NCBI RefSeq assembly: GCF_900176135.1
Contig: NZ_FWWW01000040.1
Coordinates: 1-33,218 of the forward strand
Reading direction: 5' to 3'
Length of the DNA stretch: 33,218 nt
Source: Hymenobacter roseosalivarius DSM 11622
GTDB taxonomy: Bacteria; Bacteroidota; Bacteroidia; Cytophagales; Hymenobacteraceae
Part shown: piece after piece, positions 9,139 to 17,251 of the stretch
Layout: every line of letters begins with the position of its first letter
Numbering within the stretch: position 1 is the stretch's first letter
Notes under the pieces: generated by a model
Databases searched by the model: none
What the model was told of the DNA's origin: nothing
What the model saw: only the letters and a program-made list of their open reading frames with translations
Made by a program: the position numbers and the translations under genes

Positions 9139-10104
9139 TCATACGCACTCTTCCTTGGTTATCTTCTCGTTGATCATAATGGCGGCCAGTGAGCCTTCGG
9201 CAGCGGCCAGAATAGCCTGCTGCATCCCGGCCGTAGTATCGCCGGCGGCGTAGAGGCCCGGCACCGACGTTTGCTGCTTTTTATCCGTCCAGACTGCTCC
9301 TTTGCTGTTGAGGCGGCACCCCAATTGCTCAGCCAGATTGGTGTGCTGGTGCTGGTGCGGATGCACGAATAGCGCCTCCCGCACCAGCTTGTCACCATTT
9401 TTGAACAGTACGTGCTGCAGACCCTGCTTTTCAGTTCCCTCCAAGCGTTCGATAGGCTCTTCCCGTACCGCAATGCCTTGCTTTTGCAGGCGCTGCCGGG
9501 CCTTATTAGTCAGGCCACCAGGGCCATCAGTGCACACTACTACATTTTTTGACCATCGGCTGACGAGCAATGCCAGGCCCGTAACGCCTTTTCCTCGTCC
9601 GTACACGGCCAGGGCCCGGTCGCGCACTTCCCAGCCGTGGCAGTAAGGGCAGTGCAGCACGCCGTGCCCCCAGAACTCACGCATCCCATCTAGGGGGGGC
9701 AATTCGTCCTCTACGCCCGTGGCCAGCAGCACTTTGCGCGCTGTGATGCTGCGGGTGCGGCTGGCTTCCGTATCGGCCACGATAGTAAAGCACTGGTCAC
9801 TTGCCGTAATTTCGGTGGCGCGCAGGGAGCACACTTCCACACTCGGATAAGCAGCCAGCTGTTCGAGGCCCAGGCGCAGCAGCTCACTGGGTTGCACCCC
9901 GTCGCGGGTGAAAAAGCCCCACACCGCGGGCGAGGGCTCATTGCGCGGGGCGCCCCCATCGCACACCAACACGCGACGCAAGCAGCGGCCCAATACCAAC
10001 GCCGCGCTGAGCCCAGCACTTCCTGCGCCTATTATAACAACATCGTAGTCGGTGGCGGGCCGCGGGCGGCGCGCGGATTTGGGAAGAGGGGCTGAGGCAG
10101 GCAT
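9139..10104 (-). CDS. Thioredoxin-reductase-like NAD(P)/FAD-dependent oxidoreductase
   Basis: Cytoplasmic flavoprotein of 321 residues in the thioredoxin reductase superfamily. It has an N-terminal FAD site DVVIIGAGSAGLSAA (21-35), a redox CPYC pair (152-155, in HCPYCHGWE), a nucleotide-binding stretch VYGRGKGVTGL (168-178) and the C-terminal FAD motif VPGLYAAGDTTAG (281-293). The CPYCHGWE context is that of the thioredoxin-reductase-like group that includes disulfide-forming oxidases such as GliT, not classical TrxB (CATCDG), so its electron partner is uncertain. A His-rich segment, HPHQHQH (248-254), is unusual. I start at the ATG at 10104: the frame stays open to 10203, but that extension would be encoded by the terminator hairpin at 10134-10171. 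Transcribed separately from malQ upstream; convergent with the kinase gene. Confidence 0.88.
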   Translation of the reverse strand: MPASAPLPKSARRPRPATDYDVVIIGAGSAGLSAALVLGRCLRRVLVCDGGAPRNEPSPAVWGFFTRDGVQPSELLRLGLEQLAAYPSVEVCSLRATEITASDQCFTIVADTEASRTRSITARKVLLATGVEDELPPLDGMREFWGHGVLHCPYCHGWEVRDRALAVYGRGKGVTGLALLVSRWSKNVVVCTDGPGGLTNKARQRLQKQGIAVREEPIERLEGTEKQGLQHVLFKNGDKLVREALFVHPHQHQHTNLAEQLGCRLNSKGAVWTDKKQQTSVPGLYAAGDTTAGMQQAILAAAEGSLAAIMINEKITKEECV

Positions 10105-10133
10105 AAAAAACGAACGGTTGGAAACCCTATACC

Positions 10134-10171
10134 AAAAAAGCCCCCCAGCGGTTAGGCCGGGGGGCTTTTTT
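10134..10171 (-). terminator. Intrinsic terminator after malQ
   Basis: A strong symmetrical hairpin: AAAAAAGCCCCCC pairs with GGGGGGCTTTTTT around a short loop. It lies about 54 nt past the malQ stop and upstream of the reductase start, both on the minus strand, so it separates the two transcription units. Being symmetrical, it could work in both directions. Confidence 0.85.
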
Positions 10172-10224
10172 AAAGTAGAAAATTCATTAAAGCCTTTAGC
10201 CAAAGAAAATGTAAGCGACTAAAT

Positions 10225-12969
10225 TTAATACACCTGATTGCGTCCGCTCTCGTCAACCAAGCCATACAGGGCTTGAATGAAGCTCGCTTGTGAGGCCAGC
10301 TCTTCCAGCGGCAGGTGCAGGCGGTACTTCCAGAAATGCTGCGGATTGGACGGCACGTTGATTTGCTCATCCTGGGGGTTTTCGTGGCGCAGGCCAGCAT
10401 CAGTAGCCAGCAAATCCTGGAGCGGGAAAATAGCCCACATGGCGGGGGAATGCAGGTGTTGCACGATTATCTCGCGGGCTACCCAGGGTTCGCAGTACTG
10501 GGGGGCAAATTCGCCCCGGTGGCCGAGCAGGTCTTCGAAAAAGCGCTGCGTAATGTTGCGGTCCTCTTCCCACCAGCCGCGCAGGGTGCTCATATCGTGC
10601 GAGCCGGGACTAACCACAGACAAGTAAGGTGCATGCGCCGGGTCGCCAAACTCCACCTTAGAGTCAGAGGGCATGCGCTGGATGTTGAGGCCCAGCATAC
10701 CCAAAGCCCGCATCACGCCCGGCACGGAGGCCGGCACCATGCCCAGGTCCTCGCCGCAGATGAGCATGTCGGTGGCGTAGCGCACGGGGGGCAATTTTAC
10801 CAGGCCCTGCCGCCGCCAGAAATCCTCGTGGCGACGGAAGAAGAAATCGTTGTAGATCTCGTTGATCAGGTGCCGGTTATGCTCGTCCAGCTCCTTAAAC
10901 GACGTGCTCAGATACACCGTAATACGCGGGTGGTAGTGGTCGGGCTCGTCGGCGGGCACAAACAATACCTCGTTTACCAACCGATACAGGCCCGTGCGCA
11001 GCCAGCGCAGGTGCTCGGCGTTATTTGGATCTTCGGCAATTCGCTGGTCAAATAACGCCTCTATATGTCGCTGCGTGCGCACGTAGTCTTTAAGGCGGAT
11101 AGCGCCGTAGCCGGCGTCCTCCATAAACTCATCGAACACGGCCTGGGCCTGGGCGTGGAAGATGTGCTGAAGCATGTGCCAGCGGATGTAAGGCTCACAC
11201 AGGCGGCCATAATCAAACCAGCCCAGGCGCTGCTCAATCTCGTGGCGGTGCAGGGGCAGAGCGGGCGCGAAATGGCCCAGAAGCCCTTCCACCGAATGGC
11301 CTGGAATTTCCCAGATGCGGAAAAAGCCCAGAATATGGTCGATGCGCAGCACGTCGAAGTAGCGGGCCAGGTGACTCAGGCGGTTGCGCCACCACTGGTA
11401 GTTGTCCTCGGCCATACGCTCCCAGTTGTAGGTCGGGAAGCGCCAGTTCTGGCCCGTCACGGAGAAATCGTCGGGCGGAGCGCCGGCCTGCCGGTCCATA
11501 TGATACAGTTCGGGCTGGGTCCAGGCATCCACGGAGTGCCGGTAGATACCGATGGGCAAATCGCCCTTGAGCACCACGCCGCGCTCACGGGCATACTCTA
11601 CGGCCTCAAGTAGCTGCTTATCTAAGTGAAACTGGGTGAAGAAGTGCAGGCCGAACTCGTCGAAATCGGGCTGATCGGGGGCTGTGAGCTGGTCGAGATT
11701 CCGGGGCGTTTGAAACTCGGCGGGCCACTGCTGAAAGTCGGCCGTACCGAACCTGTCGCGCAGGGCGGAGAAGGCGGCGTAGGGAACTAACCATTCTTTT
11801 TGCTCGGACAAAAACGCTTGGAAAGCGGGGTCGGCGAGGAAAGCTTCTTTCTCCTGCTGATATAAAACCTTGACAAACTTCCATTTGGCCTCCATTACCG
11901 GCTCGTAGTCCACGAAGTCGCGGGCATTCAGCTCCTCCCGCAGACGGGCCAGCTCGGTGCGGTCGGCGGCATCCGCAAGCTCCGCGATGCCATCCAGGTG
12001 CAGATACAGCGGGTGCAGGGCAAACACCGAAATAGCCGCGTACGGGTACGAATCGACCCAGGTATGCGTAGCGGTGGTGTCGTTGATGGGCAGAATCTGC
12101 ATCAGCTTCAGGCCCGCCGCCGCCGACCAGTCGGCCAGCATCTTCAGGTCCGAAAATTCGCCTACGCCTAATCCCTGTTGCGTGCGCAAGGAGAAGACCG
12201 GCAGTGCTACGCCCGCGCCGCGCCAGTTATCAGCGGGGTAGCGAAATCCTTCGTCTGCCCGCACCCGCAGCGTATTCGCGGGCGTGGGGGTCAAAATTAC
12301 CCGGTCGTCGCCGGCTTCCAGGTGAACGATCCGGCCGGTTTGCGGGTCGCGGATGGCGTACTTGTACTGGGTCGTCTGGCCGGGCTCCTCCAGGGTGACT
12401 TCCGCCGTCCAAGTGGGGTACTGCTGGTCGTCGAGGATGATGGCCCGGTTGGTATCCCAGCCACCTAGGGCATCATCGGAGCCCAGAATACACACCTGGT
12501 GGTGGGGCGCTACGCGCGGCGCCACCAGCTGAAACCGGACAGCACCGGCGGCATCTGGCGCGAATGTGTTGGCCGGGGCTTGCGATGCCGTAGTACGCGG
12601 CCCGCGGCGCAGCAAAGCTTTGGTGAAAGCAGCTGTGTGTAGCTCATTGTTGGGTTCGGCGGGCGCGCGCCAATAATCCTCCAGCACCAGTCGGGTAAAA
12701 AGCCCCCCGGTAGTAGCTACCACGCGGTTCGGGCCCCACTCCCAGTGCCTGCCTCCATCGCGCTCATCGAGCAATATATATTTGTATTCGATGGAATGGG
12801 GGTGATCAATTGGAGCACTGATTTCCTGGCTCCACTGGCCCGTGCGGGCCGCGTAACGCAAAAACAGCGCGTGGTCGAGGTTCCACTGGCCCAGGCTGGG
12901 CTCGGAGCCGCAGACCGCGATGCGCTGGCCAGGCTCGGTGTAAAAGGGGAGAGAAAAGCGAATAATCAT
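10225..12969 (-). CDS. malQ: 4-alpha-glucanotransferase, DPE2 type (two CBM20 domains + GH77)
   Basis: Transfers alpha-1,4-glucan segments between maltose or maltodextrins and glycogen-like acceptors. The protein has 914 residues, far longer than E. coli MalQ, with the plan of plant DPE2: two N-terminal starch-binding CBM20 modules (about 1-100, with GSEPSLGQWN and YKYILLD; about 145-235, with LGSDDALGGWD and YKYAIRD), then a GH77 domain. Catalytic residues are visible: nucleophile Asp544 in LRIDHILGFFRIWEIP, acid/base Glu740 in ICGEDLGMVP, and Asp792 in SPGSHDMSTLRGWW. The nearly 200 residues between Asp544 and Glu740 match the DPE2 insertion. DLPIGI at 470-475 is another GH77 landmark. No signal peptide, so cytoplasmic, probably in maltose or glycogen turnover. 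The ATG at 12969 lies opposite the DUF4394 array, 210 nt away; no other maltodextrin gene is nearby. Confidence 0.95.
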   Translation of the reverse strand: MIIRFSLPFYTEPGQRIAVCGSEPSLGQWNLDHALFLRYAARTGQWSQEISAPIDHPHSIEYKYILLDERDGGRHWEWGPNRVVATTGGLFTRLVLEDYWRAPAEPNNELHTAAFTKALLRRGPRTTASQAPANTFAPDAAGAVRFQLVAPRVAPHHQVCILGSDDALGGWDTNRAIILDDQQYPTWTAEVTLEEPGQTTQYKYAIRDPQTGRIVHLEAGDDRVILTPTPANTLRVRADEGFRYPADNWRGAGVALPVFSLRTQQGLGVGEFSDLKMLADWSAAAGLKLMQILPINDTTATHTWVDSYPYAAISVFALHPLYLHLDGIAELADAADRTELARLREELNARDFVDYEPVMEAKWKFVKVLYQQEKEAFLADPAFQAFLSEQKEWLVPYAAFSALRDRFGTADFQQWPAEFQTPRNLDQLTAPDQPDFDEFGLHFFTQFHLDKQLLEAVEYARERGVVLKGDLPIGIYRHSVDAWTQPELYHMDRQAGAPPDDFSVTGQNWRFPTYNWERMAEDNYQWWRNRLSHLARYFDVLRIDHILGFFRIWEIPGHSVEGLLGHFAPALPLHRHEIEQRLGWFDYGRLCEPYIRWHMLQHIFHAQAQAVFDEFMEDAGYGAIRLKDYVRTQRHIEALFDQRIAEDPNNAEHLRWLRTGLYRLVNEVLFVPADEPDHYHPRITVYLSTSFKELDEHNRHLINEIYNDFFFRRHEDFWRRQGLVKLPPVRYATDMLICGEDLGMVPASVPGVMRALGMLGLNIQRMPSDSKVEFGDPAHAPYLSVVSPGSHDMSTLRGWWEEDRNITQRFFEDLLGHRGEFAPQYCEPWVAREIIVQHLHSPAMWAIFPLQDLLATDAGLRHENPQDEQINVPSNPQHFWKYRLHLPLEELASQASFIQALYGLVDESGRNQVY

Positions 12970-13179
12970 TCGGTAGAAAGGAAGAAAGCAGATGGGCTCG
13001 AAAGATAAGTTTTAGTACGGTTTGTAGCGCGTAAGTGGTCTTTACCCGGTTTCAGCTGGGATGTTGCTATCGATAGAAAACATTAATACCTGAGACACTT
13101 CCTGAATTTAAAATTGCTACGTATGTTTAAATTAGCTTAATGATATTATTTGTTTGTTTAATCATATAATATTGGAGAA

Positions 13180-14826
13180 ATGAAAACAAATTCCTACCTC
13201 ACCAAAGTAGCGTCATTGCTGATGCTGACTTTGCTTGGCTCCTTGACCAGCTGCGAAGACATTCTGGAGCAGTATTTTCCGAAGAATCCGGGCAAGCCAG
13301 CCTTTCCCTCACTGGGTGTGGATATTCCCTTCTACGCCTTGTCGGGCGGCACCAAGCTCGATGCTTATTCGACTAAAGACCCGACTTCGCGCACCGCGTC
13401 AGTGGCCATTACCGGCTTGCAGAGCGGGGAGCGGATTCTGGCCGTCGACTTCCGCCCCGCTACCGGCCAGCTCTACGGGGTGAGCAGCGGCAGCCGCTTG
13501 TATGTGATTAACCAGAACACGGGTGCGGCGCGGGCCGTTGGCGCAGGAGCTTTCACCCCGGCGCTGGGGGGCAATTTAGTGGGCTTCGACTTCAACCCCA
13601 CCGTGGACCGGATTCGCCTGGTGACCAGCACCGGTCAGAACCTGCGTCTTAACCCCGAAACTGGCACCGTCGCGGCCACTGATGGTGCTATCAATGGCGC
13701 GGCGGGGGCAACCCTCACGGGCGTGGCTTATACTAACAATACAACACAAGCTTCTTCTACGGCATTATATGCCATCAATACGCAGAATCAGCAGCTCTAC
13801 TTAGTCAATCCACCTAATGAGGGTACTGTGGTAGCCGTGGGAAGTTTAAACCTCCCCGTGGCTGGAGACGGCGGATTTGATATTGATGCCAAGACCGGCA
13901 CCGCTTTAGGGTTGTATACAATACAAGGAAAACCCACTTTGTTCAGCGTAAATCTAGCAACTGGTGCGGCTCGCTCCTTAGCACAGTACGACGCTAATCT
14001 GGGTTACTCAGGTATCGCTATTCCAACCCGGCCTGTGGCCTATGCCTCTGGATTTATAACGATCCCTCTGCGGGGAACGGTTAACTATTTATACACTTTT
14101 GATCCAACCGACACCTCTAGCCCTACCGCGGCTATTACGCAGAGATTAGAGTTGGCTCCAAACCAGTCAATTGTGGGTCTGGACTTCCGTCCAGCCACTG
14201 GTCAGCTTTATGCCTTAGTAACAGGAGAAGGTCGGACATATAGGGATGGGATCACCTACATGGCCAGCACCAGGCTATATACCATCAATCTGGTAACAGC
14301 CGAAGCTACGCCGGTAGCTGACCTAAGTGTTCCCTTGCAGTTTGGTAACTCTTATGCATTTGATTTTAATCCTGTCGCGGACCGGATTCGTATCGTGAGT
14401 CTTAGGGGGGGGCAAAATTTACGAGTAAACCCTACTGACGGAACTGTTACTGTAGATGGCAATCTGAATCCTGCCGTGCCATTCGTAAGTGCAGTGGCTT
14501 ATGATAATAGCTTTGCCGGCGCAACATCTACCAACTTGTACGTCCTGGGTAGCAATAAGCTCTATCTTCAGAATCCACCTAATGCAGGCACGCTGACGGA
14601 AATCGGGACAATAGGCCTAAGCGGGTTTAGCGCGAGCACGACCAGTGTTGATGTTTTTGATATTGGAGGTACCAGCAATACTGCTTATGGTATTTCAATT
14701 GGTAGTAATAACCAAAATGAGGTTTCAACCCTTAACCTGGCGGCACCTACGGCCACCTATCTTCGCAAACTAAATCTTTCTGGTGGTCCTTTTATCTATT
14801 CATTAGCGGTTGCGCCAGGTTTTTAA
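13180..14826 (+). CDS. DUF4394-containing lipoprotein, copy 1 of 3
   Basis: Predicted lipoprotein of 548 residues, function unknown. The signal peptide MKTNSYLTKVASLLMLTLLG leads to a lipobox LTSC with Cys25, followed by acidic ED (CEDILEQYFP), a context compatible with surface export. Two tandem modules of the DUF4394 family follow (about 50-275 and 285-545). Each has GLDFRPATGQLYALV-type and FDFNPVADRIRIV-type motifs, LRVNPTDGTV, AYTNN or AYDNSFAGA, and an LY..NPPN.GT segment. This repetitive beta-rich pattern suggests a propeller-like fold, which is an inference. The first module is GC-rich; the second, from about 14040, is clearly more AT-rich. The C-terminal end is nearly identical to copy 2. 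The leader differs from those of copies 2 and 3, so this is the outermost member of the tandem array. Confidence 0.85.
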   Translation: MKTNSYLTKVASLLMLTLLGSLTSCEDILEQYFPKNPGKPAFPSLGVDIPFYALSGGTKLDAYSTKDPTSRTASVAITGLQSGERILAVDFRPATGQLYGVSSGSRLYVINQNTGAARAVGAGAFTPALGGNLVGFDFNPTVDRIRLVTSTGQNLRLNPETGTVAATDGAINGAAGATLTGVAYTNNTTQASSTALYAINTQNQQLYLVNPPNEGTVVAVGSLNLPVAGDGGFDIDAKTGTALGLYTIQGKPTLFSVNLATGAARSLAQYDANLGYSGIAIPTRPVAYASGFITIPLRGTVNYLYTFDPTDTSSPTAAITQRLELAPNQSIVGLDFRPATGQLYALVTGEGRTYRDGITYMASTRLYTINLVTAEATPVADLSVPLQFGNSYAFDFNPVADRIRIVSLRGGQNLRVNPTDGTVTVDGNLNPAVPFVSAVAYDNSFAGATSTNLYVLGSNKLYLQNPPNAGTLTEIGTIGLSGFSASTTSVDVFDIGGTSNTAYGISIGSNNQNEVSTLNLAAPTATYLRKLNLSGGPFIYSLAVAPGF

Positions 14827-14850
14827 CGGGCATCCACTTTTCTTAAGGTA

Positions 14851-14890
14851 AACAGAACAGCCCTGGCGCATGCGCCAGGGCTGTTCTGTT
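14851..14890 (+). terminator. Perfect 40-bp palindrome, terminator of DUF4394 copy 1
   Basis: The left 20 bases (AACAGAACAGCCCTGGCGCA) are followed immediately by their exact reverse complement, 25 nt after the stop codon. A few T residues follow. With no spare loop the hairpin would close on its central bases. The same structure with one mismatch follows copy 2. Confidence 0.75.
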
Positions 14891-14988
14891 TTACTACCGC
14901 CGCACGACCGGCAAAAACGAATGCTGGCAGCCAGCTTCGCGCATCCAGGTTTACCTATTTACTGCTCTTAACTAGCAATATTCCACTG

Positions 14989-15022
14989 AAAAAGCCCCCC
15001 AGCCAACCTCTGGGGGGCTTTT
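14989..15022 (+). terminator. Second terminator in spacer A
   Basis: AAAAAGCCCCCCAG pairs with CTGGGGGGCTTTT across AGCCAACC-type loop bases. It follows the palindromic terminator by about 100 nt and precedes copy 2, so each DUF4394 gene is probably transcribed on its own. Confidence 0.75.
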
Positions 15023-15197
15023 GTTTGAACTCCTACAAAATACAGAGAGAGTTTAAAGCGCTACGGCGAGGCATTATCCTCTAGCATAAATTCTTTTAAA
15101 AAGTGAGGAATAGGAACATCTAAATACTGTGGAGCTGCGTAGAGAGAAATCCATTTAAGTCAATTCTTTCTTCCTTCCATCCTATTATCTGGTTTCT

Positions 15198-16877
15198 ATG
15201 CTAAAACCCTCTTCCCTCGCCAAATGGGGCGTGGCCGTCTTGCTCATGACGTCGCTCAGTAGCTGCGAAGACATCTTAGAGCAGTACTTACCCAAACCTA
15301 CTCCCCCACCTACCACTCCTACTACTCCTACCTTTCCGTCCTTAGGCCTGGATATTCCTTTCTATGCCCTCTCGGGCGGTACTAGGCTGGATGCTTTCTC
15401 CACGGCCAATCCCGCTACGCGCACTGGCTCAGTAAGTATCACCGGCTTAGGCAGTGGAGAAACCCTCTTGGCCATCGACTTCCGGCCCGCCACCGGCCAG
15501 CTCTACGGGGTGAGCAGCGGCAGCCGCCTCTATGTGATCAACCAAAACACGGGCGTTGCTCGCGCTATCGGAGCGGGCGCTTTCACTCCAGCAGTAGCTG
15601 GCAACCTAGTGGGCTTTGACTTCAACCCCACGGTCGACCGGATTCGTCTCGTCACTGCTACCGGCCAGAACCTGCGCCTGAATCCCGAGACGGGCACTAT
15701 CGCTAATACCGATGGCGTGCTTAACGGCGCGGTGGGGGCTACTATCACGGGTGCCGCCTATACTAACAACACGACGAAAGCGGCTACAACGGTGCTATAT
15801 GACCTTGACCCAGCCACGGACCAGCTTTACCGCCAGGATCCGCCCAACGACGGCACGCTGGTCGCCGTGGGCAGCCTGAATCTGAACATCACGGGCGACG
15901 GCGGCTTCGATATTGATGCCAACACGGGCACGGCTCTGGGTCTGTATGCAGTGAATGGCAACCCCACCCTCTTTGCCGTGGATCTCTCGACTGGGGCGGC
16001 GCGGCCTTTGGCCCAGTACAGTACCAGCGCCGCCTACTCAGGTATCGCTATTCCTACTCAGCCCGTAGTCTATGCCGCTGGGTATATAACCATTCCAGGC
16101 AGATCTACGGTTAACTATTTGTACACTTTTGACCCAACAAATACATCCGACCCTGCCGCTGCTAATAGCCAGACTTTACGGCTAGATAGGAATCAGGCGG
16201 TTAAAGGCCTGGATTTCCGTCCGGCCACTGGTCAACTCTATGCTTTAGTGACAGGCGACGGAGGCCGATTTTTGGATGGGACTATCTTCAATGCTAGCAC
16301 CAGGCTCTATACCGTCGACTTGATGACGGGTGCGACTACACTAGTAGCTGACTTAAGTATGCCCTTAGCTTCTCCCAGTACCCTTTTCTTTGACCTTTCT
16401 AACAGTTATGGCTTTGACTTTGATCCTGTTACGGACCGCATTCGCATTGTAGTTAGTACTTCGGGGCGAAATCTGCGGGTGAACCCCACCGACGGAACGG
16501 TTACCGTAGATAGCAATGTGAATCCGAGCGTGCCATTCATAGGTGCCGTGGCTTATACTAATAGCTTTGCCGGCGCAACATCTACCAATTTGTACGCCCT
16601 TGGCGGCAATAAGCTATACCTTTTGGACCCGCCGAATGCGGGCACACTGACGGAAATAGGGACAATAGGCTTAAGTGGGTTCAGTAGGGCGCAGTCCGTT
16701 AATCTATTTGATATTGGAGGAACTACCAATACTGCTTATGCTCTGTCAGTTGGTGGTAACAACAAAAATGTGATTTCAAGCCTTAACCTAGCCACACACA
16801 CAGCCACGTATCTTCGCAATCTTGATCTTGCTGGTGGTCCTTTTATCTATTCATTAGCGGTTGCGCCAGGTTTTTAA
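15198..16877 (+). CDS. DUF4394-containing lipoprotein, copy 2 of 3
   Basis: A 559-residue predicted lipoprotein, function unknown. Signal MLKPSSLAKWGVAVLLMTSL, lipobox LSSC with Cys23 followed by ED, then a Pro/Thr-rich linker (KPTPPPTTPTTPTFP) and two DUF4394 modules. It looks mosaic. Up to about residue 290 it matches copy 3 (TVLYDLDPATDQLYRQDPPN, NGNPTLFAVDL). From YSGIAIPTQPVVYAAGYITI onward it matches copy 1, including the last 40 codons and the downstream DNA. The switch falls at the module boundary near 16075, where base composition also drops toward AT. Gene conversion or unequal crossing-over within the array is the simplest explanation. The ATG at 15198 is preceded by a leader shared with copy 3. 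Confidence 0.85.
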   Translation: MLKPSSLAKWGVAVLLMTSLSSCEDILEQYLPKPTPPPTTPTTPTFPSLGLDIPFYALSGGTRLDAFSTANPATRTGSVSITGLGSGETLLAIDFRPATGQLYGVSSGSRLYVINQNTGVARAIGAGAFTPAVAGNLVGFDFNPTVDRIRLVTATGQNLRLNPETGTIANTDGVLNGAVGATITGAAYTNNTTKAATTVLYDLDPATDQLYRQDPPNDGTLVAVGSLNLNITGDGGFDIDANTGTALGLYAVNGNPTLFAVDLSTGAARPLAQYSTSAAYSGIAIPTQPVVYAAGYITIPGRSTVNYLYTFDPTNTSDPAAANSQTLRLDRNQAVKGLDFRPATGQLYALVTGDGGRFLDGTIFNASTRLYTVDLMTGATTLVADLSMPLASPSTLFFDLSNSYGFDFDPVTDRIRIVVSTSGRNLRVNPTDGTVTVDSNVNPSVPFIGAVAYTNSFAGATSTNLYALGGNKLYLLDPPNAGTLTEIGTIGLSGFSRAQSVNLFDIGGTTNTAYALSVGGNNKNVISSLNLATHTATYLRNLDLAGGPFIYSLAVAPGF

Positions 16878-16901
16878 CAGGCATCCACTTTTTTTAAGGT
16901 A

Positions 16902-16941
16902 AACAGAACAGCCCTGGCGCATGCGTCAGGGCTGTTCTGTT
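16902..16941 (+). terminator. Near-perfect 40-bp palindrome, terminator of DUF4394 copy 2
   Basis: Same palindrome as after copy 1, with a single T-for-C change in the right arm (ATGCGTCAGGG). It lies 24 nt after the stop codon and is followed by a short T-tract. Confidence 0.7.
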
Positions 16942-17040
16942 TTACTACCGCCGCACAGCCGGCAAAAACGAATGCTGGCAGCCAGCTTCGCGCATCCAGG
17001 TTTACCTATTCACTGCGCTTAACTAGCAATATTCCACTGA

Positions 17041-17073
17041 AATAGCCCTCCAGCCAATCTCTGGGGGGCTTTT
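17041..17073 (+). terminator. Second terminator in spacer B, left arm degraded
   Basis: The right arm CTGGGGGGCTTTT is intact. The left arm reads AATAGCCCTCCAG, with mismatches relative to the intact version at 14989-15022, so the stem is weaker. Confidence 0.6.
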
Positions 17074-17251
17074 GTTTGAACACCTACAGAATGCAGGTAG
17101 AATATAAAGCGCTATGACGGGGCAGGATCAGCCAGGATAAGTTCTTGTAAGAAAAATAGGAGATAGGAACATCTAACTCCAGTAGAGCTACGTAAGGATG
17201 AAAACATCTTCGTTCAATTCTTTCTTCTTTCTATCCTATTATCTTCGTTTT

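Larger units (their letters stand above)
14827..15197. repeat. Spacer between DUF4394 copies 1 and 2, duplicated unit A
   Basis: This 371-nt gene-free spacer is near-identical over much of its length to 16878-17251. Both contain the 40-bp palindrome, a stretch reading CGAATGCTGGCAGCCAGCTT, a second terminator, and a leader ending TTCTTTC...CCTATTATCT just before the next start codon. The tandem duplication therefore covered gene and spacer together. Confidence 0.8.
16878..17251. repeat. Spacer between DUF4394 copies 2 and 3, duplicated unit B
   Basis: Near-copy of the spacer at 14827-15197, with the same palindrome, the same second terminator and the same leader before the next start codon. 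Scattered substitutions show that the duplication is not brand new. Confidence 0.8.

Noticed and set aside
10105..10203. 33-residue N-terminal extension of the reductase
   Set aside because: It would be encoded by the terminator hairpin at 10134-10171; GGLFW arises from the G-rich stem.
10315..11613. Long plus-strand frames opposite malQ
   Set aside because: They are antisense mirrors of a GC-rich gene with clear GH77 motifs and have no recognisable domains.
17198..17251. Upstream ATG for DUF4394 copy 3
   Set aside because: The DNA here matches the non-coding leader of copy 2; the aligned start is the ATG at 17252.
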